Below are positions 1-7,417 of a stretch of DNA of 36,268 nucleotides, piece by piece. This DNA comes from Candidatus Onthoplasma faecipullorum (GTDB lineage Bacteria; Bacillota; Clostridia; Christensenellales; UBA1242). Every line of letters begins with the position of its first letter. The first letter of the stretch is position 1. Made by a program: the position numbers and the translations under genes. Location of the stretch: positions 1-36,268 of the forward strand of contig DWVI01000003.1 of the NCBI GenBank assembly GCA_019120295.1, read 5' to 3'. Below the pieces are notes generated by a model. The model searched no databases. It was not told the origin of the DNA and saw only the letters and a list, made by a program, of their open reading frames with translations.

Positions 1-107
1 ATAATAATAAAAAAATCAATAAAATATAAAAAAATCAATATAAAATCTAATTTTTTATAAAAATTATCTATTTTTTTAAATTTAAAATATTTTTTAAATA
101 AAATTTT
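1..107. other. AT-rich window edge without a recognisable gene
   Basis: The stretch is almost entirely A and T and carries no open frame or clear hairpin. It lies downstream of the stop codon of the S8 peptidase on the minus strand and may hold its 3' end, but no terminator can be assigned. Confidence 0.4.
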
Positions 108-1223
108 TTAGTAAAGTTTATTAAAATTTAAATAGCCAGCGCCTTCTGTGTCAATGTCACCTGTGATTTTTGTGCAGTGGGAGAGAAGAAACTTTTTGAT
201 TTGGACGTTGGTTATGTTGTTCCATCTAGACTTTATATTTGCGCAAATTCCAGCAACAATTGGAGTGGCAACACTTGTTCCGCTCATATTTGTGTATGGT
301 GGAGTTGAATTTTGGCATGATGTGATATTAACAGCAGGCGCGAGCAAATCAGGTTTATGCCCATAAATTGTTGGACCACGGCTTGAAAAATCGGCAACTT
401 TAAGCGAGTTTGTGTCAAGTCCGCCAACTGTGATTATGTATGGATTATTTCCAGGAGATTTGATTGTTTGCTTGTTTGGTCCGCTATTTCCAGCCGCTGC
501 AACCACAGTTATTCCGCGTTTCCAAAGCGCTTCTGCACCACTTGAAAGCGGGTCAAGATTTACGTCAACATCTGCGCCGAAACTCATACACACAATCGAA
601 ATATTTAGCGCCTTATGGTTTTCATACACCCATTGCATCGCGTCCAAAATAACGTTTGAATTGCTAGAACCTTTTTCACCTAATGCTTTTATTGAAATTA
701 TATTTGAGAGTGGTGAAAAACCCATAAATTCCTTATTAAAAATTCCAGCACCAGACGCAATTCCTGCAACAAAAGTTCCGTGACCATTGTCGTCATACGG
801 CGCTTTTTCCTTATTGATTAAATCAATAAATTTTATTATCCTATTTTTTGGCAACACAAAATCTAGGTGTGGATAAATGCCTGTGTCAATAAAACAAATT
901 GTTTGATTTTGACCTAAAAATCTGTTTTCAGTGAACTCATTCGAATGAATTATATTGTTTTCTAATCGTTCAATATTTACAATGTCGTTGGGGTATATGT
1001 AATCAACAAATTCTTGGTTGGATAATATGTTTAAATCTTCTCTATCCGCATTTAGCATAAGGCAATTATTAAACCTATAAGGCACGTAATTATATTTATT
1101 CACGCGCAAAAATTCTTTCATTTTAGAAAAATTGTTGCACGAAAGAATTATGGTGTCTGTTTTACCTGCACCTAACACGGACACTTTATTTAATAAATTA
1201 GGGCTTATTTTATTTTTGTTCAT
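108..1223 (-). CDS. S8 family (subtilisin-like) serine peptidase, no signal peptide
   Basis: Predicted subtilisin-fold serine endopeptidase of about 371 residues. The catalytic triad is complete: Asp near residue 113 (FIDTG), His near 148 (NGHGTFVAG) and Ser near 317 (SGTSVATP), with the oxyanion Asn near 246 (AAAGNSGPN). The first ~90 residues alternate strand and helix like an inhibitor-I9-type propeptide or chaperone domain. No signal peptide or membrane segment is visible, so the enzyme probably acts inside the cell, as intracellular subtilisins do. An in-frame TTG lies directly before the ATG; I prefer the ATG. The start overlaps the end of the upstream 92-residue gene, implying translational coupling. 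The substrate is unknown. A link to spore or germination proteases is possible but not shown. Confidence 0.9.
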   Translation of the reverse strand: MNKNKISPNLLNKVSVLGAGKTDTIILSCNNFSKMKEFLRVNKYNYVPYRFNNCLMLNADREDLNILSNQEFVDYIYPNDIVNIERLENNIIHSNEFTENRFLGQNQTICFIDTGIYPHLDFVLPKNRIIKFIDLINKEKAPYDDNGHGTFVAGIASGAGIFNKEFMGFSPLSNIISIKALGEKGSSNSNVILDAMQWVYENHKALNISIVCMSFGADVDVNLDPLSSGAEALWKRGITVVAAAGNSGPNKQTIKSPGNNPYIITVGGLDTNSLKVADFSSRGPTIYGHKPDLLAPAVNITSCQNSTPPYTNMSGTSVATPIVAGICANIKSRWNNITNVQIKKFLLSHCTKITGDIDTEGAGYLNFNKLY

Positions 1224-1488
1224 CAATTTGCTTTATAAGTTGACTTAAATATTCCTGCTGTTCACGGTTTAAAAAAGGTGCGAGCGTTGATTGCATACTA
1301 TTTAATGTTGCACTATCTAATTTACCTTCTTTTTTTAGTTTGCTTGCTTCACTAAAAAGAGTGCTCATCAATTGGTTGTTATCCATATCTTTGTACTTGT
1401 TAATCATGTCTGAATACTCATTGGCTTTATCAATATTTTCGTCAATTATTTTTTTGTTTTCATTGCTAAATGACCTAAAATCTCTCAT
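1210..1488 (-). CDS. Hypothetical small helical protein coupled to the S8 peptidase
   Basis: Unrecognised 92-residue protein, highly charged and predicted almost wholly helical, with no Cys and no membrane segment. An AAAGGTG ribosome-binding site lies just before the ATG. Its 3' end overlaps the 5' end of the S8 peptidase gene, so the two are very likely made together. By context it could be a partner, chaperone or inhibitor of the protease, but nothing in the sequence proves this. The Asn- and Lys-rich composition matches the rest of the window, so there is no sign of transfer. The opposite-strand frame over this gene is a shadow. Confidence 0.7.
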   Translation of the reverse strand: MRDFRSFSNENKKIIDENIDKANEYSDMINKYKDMDNNQLMSTLFSEASKLKKEGKLDSATLNSMQSTLAPFLNREQQEYLSQLIKQIDEQK

Positions 1489-1641
1489 ACACCTTTTTAT
1501 GAAACTATATAAATATTTGTTAACATTTTTATTGATAAATTTTTACTTATTCCTATCTTTATCATAATAAAAATATAAAAAATTTTATGAAACAAATAAA
1601 TTTATCATAATTTAAAAAATAAAACGCTAATTTTAATTTTT

Positions 1642-1671
1642 TTAACATTTATATTTTATTTATCATATAAA
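1642..1671 (+). promoter_or_regulatory. Promoter placed for a leaderless start (unknown 185-residue gene)
   Basis: TTAACA at 1642-1647 and TATAAA at 1666-1671, spacer 18. The -10 ends 5 nt before the ATG at 1677, and no Shine-Dalgarno fits in between, so the transcript probably starts at the ATG. Confidence 0.55.
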
Positions 1672-1676
1672 AATGT

Positions 1677-2234
1677 ATGGATTTTGGAGATAACACTAAC
1701 GCATTGTTCCCTGAGCCAAATGCGTACATTCAAAATTTCAATAGAAGCGAAAAAGAACAAAAAAAAGTGGTCTTTCAAGAGCCTTACGATAGACTACCCA
1801 CTTTTTACATAGACAACGATTTTAGAAAAGGCGATTGCGATTGCATTCCAAAACCTAAAAAGCACGATAATTCAAATTATCAAAACCCATTTCCGTTTGA
1901 TCTAAAAAATTTATTGCCACTTTTGTCAGGTTTGGGCGGTAATTCAGGCGGTGGACTTAGTAATATTTTATCAAGTTTATCAAACGGTGGATTATCCAAT
2001 TTAACATCATTATTTTCAGGCAACTCGCAAAGCAATGCACAAAGTCAAAATAATCAGACAGAGACTTACGACAACTCACAAAACTTCAACAACATATTAA
2101 GTTCATTAGGTGGAAATGGTTTAGGAAATATATTAGACCTATTTAAAAACATTTCAAATAACTCACAAAAATCAAAAGCAAAAACTATGAAATCTAGCGA
2201 CATAATTATAAAAGATTATAAACGCATAGATTAA
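1677..2234 (+). CDS. Hypothetical Asn/Gly/Ser-rich protein
   Basis: Unrecognised 185-residue protein. Residues ~1-75 are polar and charged and contain a CDC motif. Residues ~80-160 consist of imperfect repeats of a Leu-Leu-(Ser)-x-Leu-Gly-Gly-Asn type, with amphipathic Leu stretches split by Gly/Asn/Ser/Gln linkers. No signal peptide or clear membrane segment is present. Such low-complexity repeats occur in secreted, coat-like or self-assembling proteins, but this is only suggestive. It is transcribed divergently from the 92-residue gene and converges on yhbY with only 6 nt between the stop codons. Another ATG 4 nt upstream is out of frame. There is no ribosome-binding site. Confidence 0.65.
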   Translation: MDFGDNTNALFPEPNAYIQNFNRSEKEQKKVVFQEPYDRLPTFYIDNDFRKGDCDCIPKPKKHDNSNYQNPFPFDLKNLLPLLSGLGGNSGGGLSNILSSLSNGGLSNLTSLFSGNSQSNAQSQNNQTETYDNSQNFNNILSSLGGNGLGNILDLFKNISNNSQKSKAKTMKSSDIIIKDYKRID

Positions 2235-2268
2235 AAAATGTTAAGCGAGCACGTGCTTAATATTTTTC
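2235..2268. terminator. Probable bidirectional terminator
   Basis: TTAAGC (2241-2246) pairs with GCTTAA (2255-2260); an A-run precedes and a T-rich run follows, so it could act on both converging genes. It includes the stop codon of yhbY. The stem is short. Confidence 0.5.
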
Positions 2269-2534
2269 TTTTCGCTGTGGCGGTAGAGTACAAGTTTTCT
2301 TCCAATGGTTGTCACCACATCGGCGCCAAGTTTAACAGCAATTTCAGTTAGTTCAAATTCTGTTGGAATTTCAACGCTTTCTTGTAGCGAGATTTTAACT
2401 AGTTCGTGGTTAAAAAGTTCTTCTTCAATTTGTTTTAACACGTTTTCTGTAAAACCGTCTTTTCCAACCCAAACAGTAGGTTTAAGGGTGGATGCAATTG
2501 AGCGCAACTTTATTCTATCTTTTTTCGTTATCAT
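2241..2534 (-). CDS. yhbY: YhbY-family RNA-binding protein (CRM domain)
   Basis: Small single-domain RNA-binding protein of the YhbY/CRM family, linked in other bacteria to large ribosomal subunit assembly. The 97-residue length is normal. Family hallmarks visible are the N-terminal LRSIAS helix, the WVGKDGFTENV loop (the GxxG-type RNA-contact segment) near residues 22-32, and HELVKI near 43-48. A good ribosome-binding site (AAAGGGAG) precedes the ATG. It follows obg on the same strand after 155 nt, an order common in Firmicutes, where obg and yhbY are both ribosome-assembly genes. Co-transcription with obg is likely but not proven. Confidence 0.93.
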   Translation of the reverse strand: MITKKDRIKLRSIASTLKPTVWVGKDGFTENVLKQIEEELFNHELVKISLQESVEIPTEFELTEIAVKLGADVVTTIGRKLVLYRHSEKKNIKHVLA

Positions 2535-2689
2535 ACTTTCTCCCTTTAATTTTCCTTTAAAATTTTTAAAATTAACAATAAATTTATAAAAAATTTTAAA
2601 TTTTTAGATATTTTTAATAAAATTTCAAATTTTTTGCTTTTTATATTATATTTATAATTGTTACTAATTGTATTTTTATAATGAAATTA

Positions 2690-3958
2690 TTAGAAATAAA
2701 TTTCATATTGTAGGCTTCCAAACACTACCGTGTCGCCGTCAACTACGCCTGCATCTTTTAGTTTGTCCATAATTCCGTCCTTTTCAAGACGCATTTGGAA
2801 ATAGGCGAGTGATTGGCTATCATTAAACACAATTCCACGTTGAAGATTATCAAGGTATCCACCAGACAGTTCAAAAACGTGTGGCGCAAGTTGGTCAATT
2901 TTAACACTAGTTGTGTCCTTAATCGCAAGTTCAGTTTGCTCAACTGGAATAGGTTCAGATTTTGGTAGGGTTTTTAATTTTTCATAAATCGTTTTAACAA
3001 GTTCGTCCACATTTTTTCTAGTTATAGAACTTATTGGCACGATTGTAACTTTATCTTTGATTTTTGATTTGAAGTATTTTATTTTTTCGTCAATATTGTC
3101 GATTAAATCAAGTTTTGTAAACACTACAATTTGTGGAAGAGTAGAAAGCCTTTCGTTATATTTTTTAAGTTCGTTGTTGATTGTTTTATAATCTTCAACA
3201 ATATCGTTTCCATAGTAACCAGATGCGTCAATCACATGCACAACAAGCCTTGTTCGCTCGATGTGCGCTAAAAATTCATACCCAAGCCCAGCACCTTCAC
3301 TTGCACCGTCAATAAGCCCTGGGATATCTGCCACAACAAAACTATCATCATAAAACTTAACAACTCCAAGGTTGGGGGTTAGAGTTGTAAACTCGTAGTC
3401 CGCAATTTTTGGTTTTGCGTTTGAAATAACACTAAGAAGTGTAGATTTTCCAACATTTGGTTTTCCAACTAGTGCCACATCGGCAATAGTTTTAAGTTCC
3501 AAAGTAACTTTATAAGTTTTTGTAACTTCACCAAGTTGGCTAAATCTTGGAGATTGGCGAGTAGGGGATTTAAAGAAATTGTTTCCTTTGCCACCGCGTC
3601 CGCCTTTGAGTGCAAGATAGGTTTGACCGTCTTCAATAAGGTCTGCTAATACCTGATTTGTGCTAGCGTCTTTTATAACAGTGCCACACGGCACTTGAAT
3701 ATATAAATCTTTACCATTTTTACCCGACTGTAATTTTCCAGCACCGCCCGAACCGTTTTCTGCTTCAAACTTTTTTTCATATTGGAAATCAAGAAGCGTG
3801 TTTTTATTTTTATTTGCAACAAAAATTATGCTTCCGCCATTACCGCCGTCGCCACCGTCTGGGCCACCTTTTTCAACATATTTTTCGCGATGAAAACTAA
3901 CTTTACCGCTTCCGCCGTTGCCTGATTTTATTGAGATTGTAACTTTATCTAAATTCAT
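2690..3958 (-). CDS. obg: GTPase Obg/CgtA
   Basis: Essential GTPase of large ribosomal subunit maturation and stress signalling. The 422-residue protein has the full Firmicutes architecture. Residues ~1-155 form the Gly-rich Obg fold (GNGGSG, GGDGGNGG). Residues ~160-335 form the G domain with the P-loop GKPNVGKST, switch II DIPGLIDGASEG and the base-specificity motif TKLD. Residues ~350-422 form the C-terminal OCT domain. The start follows an AAAGG ribosome-binding site. The Gly-rich N-terminus gives a local GC rise that reflects composition, not transfer. yhbY lies downstream and nth upstream on the same strand. Confidence 0.97.
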   Translation of the reverse strand: MNLDKVTISIKSGNGGSGKVSFHREKYVEKGGPDGGDGGNGGSIIFVANKNKNTLLDFQYEKKFEAENGSGGAGKLQSGKNGKDLYIQVPCGTVIKDASTNQVLADLIEDGQTYLALKGGRGGKGNNFFKSPTRQSPRFSQLGEVTKTYKVTLELKTIADVALVGKPNVGKSTLLSVISNAKPKIADYEFTTLTPNLGVVKFYDDSFVVADIPGLIDGASEGAGLGYEFLAHIERTRLVVHVIDASGYYGNDIVEDYKTINNELKKYNERLSTLPQIVVFTKLDLIDNIDEKIKYFKSKIKDKVTIVPISSITRKNVDELVKTIYEKLKTLPKSEPIPVEQTELAIKDTTSVKIDQLAPHVFELSGGYLDNLQRGIVFNDSQSLAYFQMRLEKDGIMDKLKDAGVVDGDTVVFGSLQYEIYF

Positions 3959-4094
3959 AAAAATTTTCCTTTTTGCTTATTTTTTTGTAAATTTTATAAA
4001 AATTTGCTTATTTTTTATTAAAAACTCAATAATTTTTTAAATTTTTAATAGTTTTTTATAATTTTTAAATATTTTATTTGATAAATTAAAATAA

Positions 4095-4733
4095 TTATTT
4101 AGCACTATGTAATTTTTTATAATAAACGCAAACATCTTTTAAATCGCACGTTTCGCAATATGGGTGAATTGCTTTGCAGTGCTCACGCCCAAACCAAATC
4201 ATTTGGTGGTGAAACTTTGTTCTCTGATTTTTTGGAACAATTTTTAACAAATTCATTTCACATTCATAAGGTGTAGATTTTTCGCTTGCTAAACCAAGGC
4301 GTTTTGACACTCTATGCACATGTGTATCCACAGCAATTGTTTGCCCACCAAACGCATTTGCAATCACAACATTTGCAGTTTTTCTACCAACACCTTTTAA
4401 CTTTGTTAATTCTTCCATACTGCTTGGCACAACGCCATTATATTTTTTAACTAAATCGGCACTTGTTTCCATTATTGCTTTTGATTTGGTGTTGTAAAAC
4501 CCACAAGGGTGTATTATTTCTTTTAATTTATCGATGCCTAAATCGAGCATTTTTTGCGGAGTGTTAGCAAACGCAAAAAGTTTAGGTGTAACTTGGTTAA
4601 CGCGCTTATCCGTGCACTGAGCAGAAAGAATAACCGCAACTAACAACTCATATGGGTTAGAAAAATTGAGAGCACATTCTGGTGCTGGGTAAAGTTCGTC
4701 AAGGTATGATAGTATACGGTCAATTTTTTTCAT
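4095..4733 (-). CDS. nth: Endonuclease III (base-excision DNA glycosylase/AP lyase)
   Basis: Bifunctional DNA glycosylase/AP lyase that removes oxidised pyrimidines. The 212-residue length is normal. The helix-hairpin-helix LKGVGRKTANVV carries the catalytic Lys at about residue 118, and VDTHVHRVSKRLG carries the catalytic Asp at about 136. The C-terminal [4Fe-4S] loop is intact, with Cys at 186, 193, 196 and 202 in the C-x6-C-x2-C-x5-C spacing. No Shine-Dalgarno precedes the ATG; instead a promoter -10 ends 6 nt before it, so a leaderless transcript is likely. No partner gene is adjacent. Confidence 0.96.
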   Translation of the reverse strand: MKKIDRILSYLDELYPAPECALNFSNPYELLVAVILSAQCTDKRVNQVTPKLFAFANTPQKMLDLGIDKLKEIIHPCGFYNTKSKAIMETSADLVKKYNGVVPSSMEELTKLKGVGRKTANVVIANAFGGQTIAVDTHVHRVSKRLGLASEKSTPYECEMNLLKIVPKNQRTKFHHQMIWFGREHCKAIHPYCETCDLKDVCVYYKKLHSAK

Positions 4734-4739
4734 AAAATT

Positions 4740-4768
4740 AGTTTAACAAAAAAAATATAATTAGTCAA
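4740..4768 (-). promoter_or_regulatory. Promoter placed for a leaderless nth transcript
   Basis: Read on the minus strand: TTGACT (4768-4763), a 17-nt spacer, then TAAACT (4745-4740) with an upstream TG extension. The -10 ends 6 nt before the ATG at 4733. Confidence 0.65.
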
Positions 4769-4895
4769 GATAATTGTTTTCAACTAATCATATTCTAGTA
4801 TAATTATATAAGATTGTTTTAAATTTTTTAAAATTATTTACTATTTTTAAACTGCAAAAATATTGGTAGATTTATTTAATAAGTAAATTCAATTT

Positions 4896-5156
4896 TTAAT
4901 AAATTCTTTCAATGCGTTCACTTGTGTTTATGCGAGTGTATAAAAACACGCCGTCAAAACCACTTATTTTTGATTGTTGTAAGATATTTATAACATCTTT
5001 TAAAAATCTATAATCTGTTTTAACACATAAACCACAACTAACGCTAACCGCACGTGGTGTGCTTACAGTTCTAGAAGGTATTGAATAATTTGATAAAATT
5101 TTTGCAAAAGTTAAAACGCTATTCCTTGAATTGAACGAAATTAAAATGTATTTCAT
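4896..5156 (-). CDS. DUF3343 (putative Se/S carrier-like) protein
   Basis: The 86-residue protein fits the DUF3343 family: a strand-helix start with FNSRNSVLTFAKIL, then IPSRTVSTPRAVSVSCGLCV, with the family's TPR...SCG core and Cys at residues 41 and 44. DUF3343 proteins are often encoded with class V aminotransferase-type desulfurases and selenium genes and are described as Se/S carrier-like; a biochemical role is not firmly established. An AAGGA site lies 6 nt before the ATG. The gene is divergent from exactly such a desulfurase, with a perfect palindrome between them, which supports a shared sulfur or selenium role. selD and yedF are not in the window. Confidence 0.85.
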   Translation of the reverse strand: MKYILISFNSRNSVLTFAKILSNYSIPSRTVSTPRAVSVSCGLCVKTDYRFLKDVINILQQSKISGFDGVFLYTRINTSERIERIY

Positions 5157-5257
5157 ATTTTTTCCTTAAAGTAAAATCTTAATATTTAATTCCCATTGCA
5201 AGTTTGTATGCAATTTCTAATATATTAAGACAAATTTAACGTTTAAAATTAAGTTAG

Positions 5258-5278
5258 TATATAGGGGTTTCCTATATA
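5258..5278. promoter_or_regulatory. Palindromic candidate operator between DUF3343 and desulfurase genes
   Basis: TATATAGG (5258-5265) and CCTATATA (5271-5278) form a perfect 8-bp inverted repeat around a 5-nt centre. It overlaps the predicted -35 of the desulfurase promoter, as a repressor site would. The regulator is unknown; an Rrf2-type (CymR/IscR-like) factor would fit the context but cannot be read from the site. Confidence 0.6.
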
Positions 5279-5305
5279 ACAATATATTTAAAATTTGAAT
5301 ATTAT
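5276..5305 (+). promoter_or_regulatory. Promoter for a probable leaderless desulfurase transcript
   Basis: ATAACA (5276-5281), 18-nt spacer, TATTAT (5300-5305), ending 5 nt before the ATG at 5311. The -35 is weak, which would suit a regulated promoter. Confidence 0.45.
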
Positions 5306-5310
5306 GTTAT

Positions 5311-6429
5311 ATGATTTACTTAGACAATGCAGCCACAAGTTTTAATAAACCAAATGAAGTTAAACGTAGTGTAATTAACGCCATAAACACATTAACTGCA
5401 AACCCCGGTAGGAGCGGACATGATTTAAGTTTAAAAGCAGGTCAAATGGTGTTTGAAACACGCGAATTACTAAAAGATTTTTTCCATGCAAAAATGTATG
5501 ATGTTATATTTACAAAAAATTGCACAGAAGCACTTAACCTTGCAATTTTTGGGTCTTTACATGAAGGTGACCACGTGATTACAACCGCGTACGAACACAA
5601 TTCTGTTTTGCGACCATTATTTAAACTAAAAGAAAAAGGTGTTTTTGTAACAATTCTAGATTGTGATTTAGTAAACTTACCAAAAGAGATTGAAAAAGAA
5701 ATAAAACCTAACACAAAACTTATAATTACTACCGCTGTATCCAATGTTACAGGCGATGTAACGCATATAAAAGAAATAGGAAAGATTGCTAAAAAGCAAA
5801 AAATTTTGTATTTGGTGGACGGCGCCCAGTCCAGCGGACATATTGATATAAATTTAACCGAATGCAATATTGATATGTATGCATTCGCAGGGCATAAAGG
5901 TCTACTTTCAATTACAGGCGTTGGCGGACTAATTGTTAAAGACATAAAAAAATTAAAACCAATTATTTTTGGCGGAACAGGGACAAATAGTGAAAGTTTA
6001 ATTCAGCCAAATGACACGGTTGAAGGCTTTGAAAGTGGAACAATTCCAACAATTCCTATTGCGAGTTTGAATGCAGGAATTAAATTTTTAACAAAAAATT
6101 TTTCAAAAATTACAAAATATGAAGCAAATTTATCAAAATTTTTATATAATTCCTTAAAAAAATTGAAATTTTTAAAAATTTATTCAAATGAATTGTCAAA
6201 TAATGTGTTTAGTTTTAATGTTTTAGACTTATCTAGTACACTTGTTGCAGATATATTAAATGAAGATTACAAAATTTGCGTTCGTGCTGGTCTTCATTGT
6301 GCGCCGCTTATTCATAAAAAGTTAGGCACACTTAAAAGTGGTGCAGTGCGAGTTTCAATAGATTTTTTCAATACCGCTAACGATATAAATAAACTTATAT
6401 CCGCTTTAACAAATATTGCTAATCATTAA
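5311..6429 (+). CDS. Cysteine desulfurase family protein (class V aminotransferase, EF2568-like)
   Basis: PLP enzyme predicted to take sulfur (or selenium) from cysteine (or selenocysteine). The 372 residues start with YLDNAATSFNKP, typical of the EF2568-type subgroup. The PLP lysine is about residue 196 in AFAGHKGL, and the persulfide-forming Cys is about 330 in RAGLHCAP. The C-terminal GAVRVSIDFFNT matches the family. Its divergent neighbour is a DUF3343 protein, a pairing that points to sulfur or selenium trafficking rather than a housekeeping Fe-S operon; no IscU or SufU is present. No Shine-Dalgarno is seen. The 3' end overlaps by 11 nt the convergent gene at 6419. Confidence 0.9.
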   Translation: MIYLDNAATSFNKPNEVKRSVINAINTLTANPGRSGHDLSLKAGQMVFETRELLKDFFHAKMYDVIFTKNCTEALNLAIFGSLHEGDHVITTAYEHNSVLRPLFKLKEKGVFVTILDCDLVNLPKEIEKEIKPNTKLIITTAVSNVTGDVTHIKEIGKIAKKQKILYLVDGAQSSGHIDINLTECNIDMYAFAGHKGLLSITGVGGLIVKDIKKLKPIIFGGTGTNSESLIQPNDTVEGFESGTIPTIPIASLNAGIKFLTKNFSKITKYEANLSKFLYNSLKKLKFLKIYSNELSNNVFSFNVLDLSSTLVADILNEDYKICVRAGLHCAPLIHKKLGTLKSGAVRVSIDFFNTANDINKLISALTNIANH

Positions 6430-7198
6430 ATTTTGGCAGTAATTTACAGATTATACTAAATAGTAGCAACACACTACCAAAAACAATGTAGTAGTAATGG
6501 TATGGCAAAATGATGCTACTAAAAATTAAAATTAGCCCGCAAAAGAAATAGGATTTGCTTTTACTTGGCACAAAAAACTCACGCAAAATATCTTTAAACT
6601 TTGGCTTACTGATATTTTTTGCAAGCATTTCAGTGTTGGGGAACACACTCGTTTCAACAAACATTTTATATAGTTTTTCTTTATTGATAATCTCGATTGA
6701 TTTATTTGCGTAAATGTTAGAATTTATATATTCGCTACTAACACAAATTACATCATAACAATCGGCATTTGTGGCATTTTCGTCAAGTAAGTTGAGTAGA
6801 GTGCGTTGGTCAACTTTGTCAAAATGAGTGGCGAGTATTATTTGGTGTTGCTTGTTATCTTTTTCGTAAAATAACACGCCTTTTTTAATTTTTGTTTGGT
6901 GGCTAATTGAGTAAATTTTGTTTAACAAATTCAATTTTTCTTCTTTACTTGATAATTTAAATGCTAAAAACATATCATCTATCTTTTCATTATTGACTTT
7001 TATGTTGTTTATCTTTGTTTGTTTTTTGTTTATGAAAAAATATATAATGTTTATGAGTGCAATGCTGGTTATGGTGGCTAAAATAAAACTTGTCCAAAGT
7101 GAACGCATGTAAAAATTTATCCACGCAAAAACAAGTAGAAAAAGTGTAACCGTTACAAAAATTTTATCAATCAAATTCACAATTTTAAATTTGGACAT
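6419..7198 (-). CDS. Unknown membrane protein with a central restriction-endonuclease-like domain
   Basis: Unrecognised 259-residue protein. Two membrane helices lie at about residues 12-53 and two at about 208-252, so both ends are in the membrane and the middle faces one side. The central part (about 85-200) has a strand/helix order and a distal CVSSEYINSNIYA ... IEIINKEKLYKMF segment resembling the second half of Mrr-type PD-(D/E)xK domains, but the catalytic D and E/QxK residues are not evident. It might be a degenerate nuclease-fold binding domain. The gene ends inside the tail of the convergent desulfurase gene. No ribosome-binding site is clear. Confidence 0.65.
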   Translation of the reverse strand: MSKFKIVNLIDKIFVTVTLFLLVFAWINFYMRSLWTSFILATITSIALINIIYFFINKKQTKINNIKVNNEKIDDMFLAFKLSSKEEKLNLLNKIYSISHQTKIKKGVLFYEKDNKQHQIILATHFDKVDQRTLLNLLDENATNADCYDVICVSSEYINSNIYANKSIEIINKEKLYKMFVETSVFPNTEMLAKNISKPKFKDILREFFVPSKSKSYFFCGLILIFSSIILPYHYYYIVFGSVLLLFSIICKLLPKFND

Positions 7199-7364
7199 AT
7201 CATAATTATTTCAAAATTTATAAAAATTAAACAAAAAACATTGATAAATGGAGAAAAATCATAAAAATTATTTAAAAATAATAAATTTTTTATATCTATT
7301 TTAATTTTTGTTTTTTTGCAATTTAGTTTAGATGTTAAATCTTAAATATAATATTCTTTTTTAT

Positions 7365-7393
7365 TTGACAAATTATTTATGGTTAAGTATAAT
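7365..7393 (+). promoter_or_regulatory. Promoter of the pdp-tsaE-tsaB operon
   Basis: Consensus TTGACA (7365-7370), 17-nt spacer and TATAAT (7388-7393), followed by a GGGGGA ribosome-binding site before the ATG at 7418. Confidence 0.85.
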
Positions 7394-7417
7394 TAAAATA
7401 TATAAATCGGGGGAATA

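Noticed and set aside
412..783. Open frame on the plus strand opposite the S8 peptidase
   Set aside because: It is antisense to a strongly supported gene, with no ribosome-binding site or family motif; likewise the long opposite-strand frames under parE, parC, the ABC-F gene and ClpX.
1340..1567. Hydrophobic 75-residue frame on the plus strand
   Set aside because: It overlaps the 92-residue minus-strand gene and its promoter region; the hydrophobicity comes from reading Lys/Asn/Glu codons in antisense.
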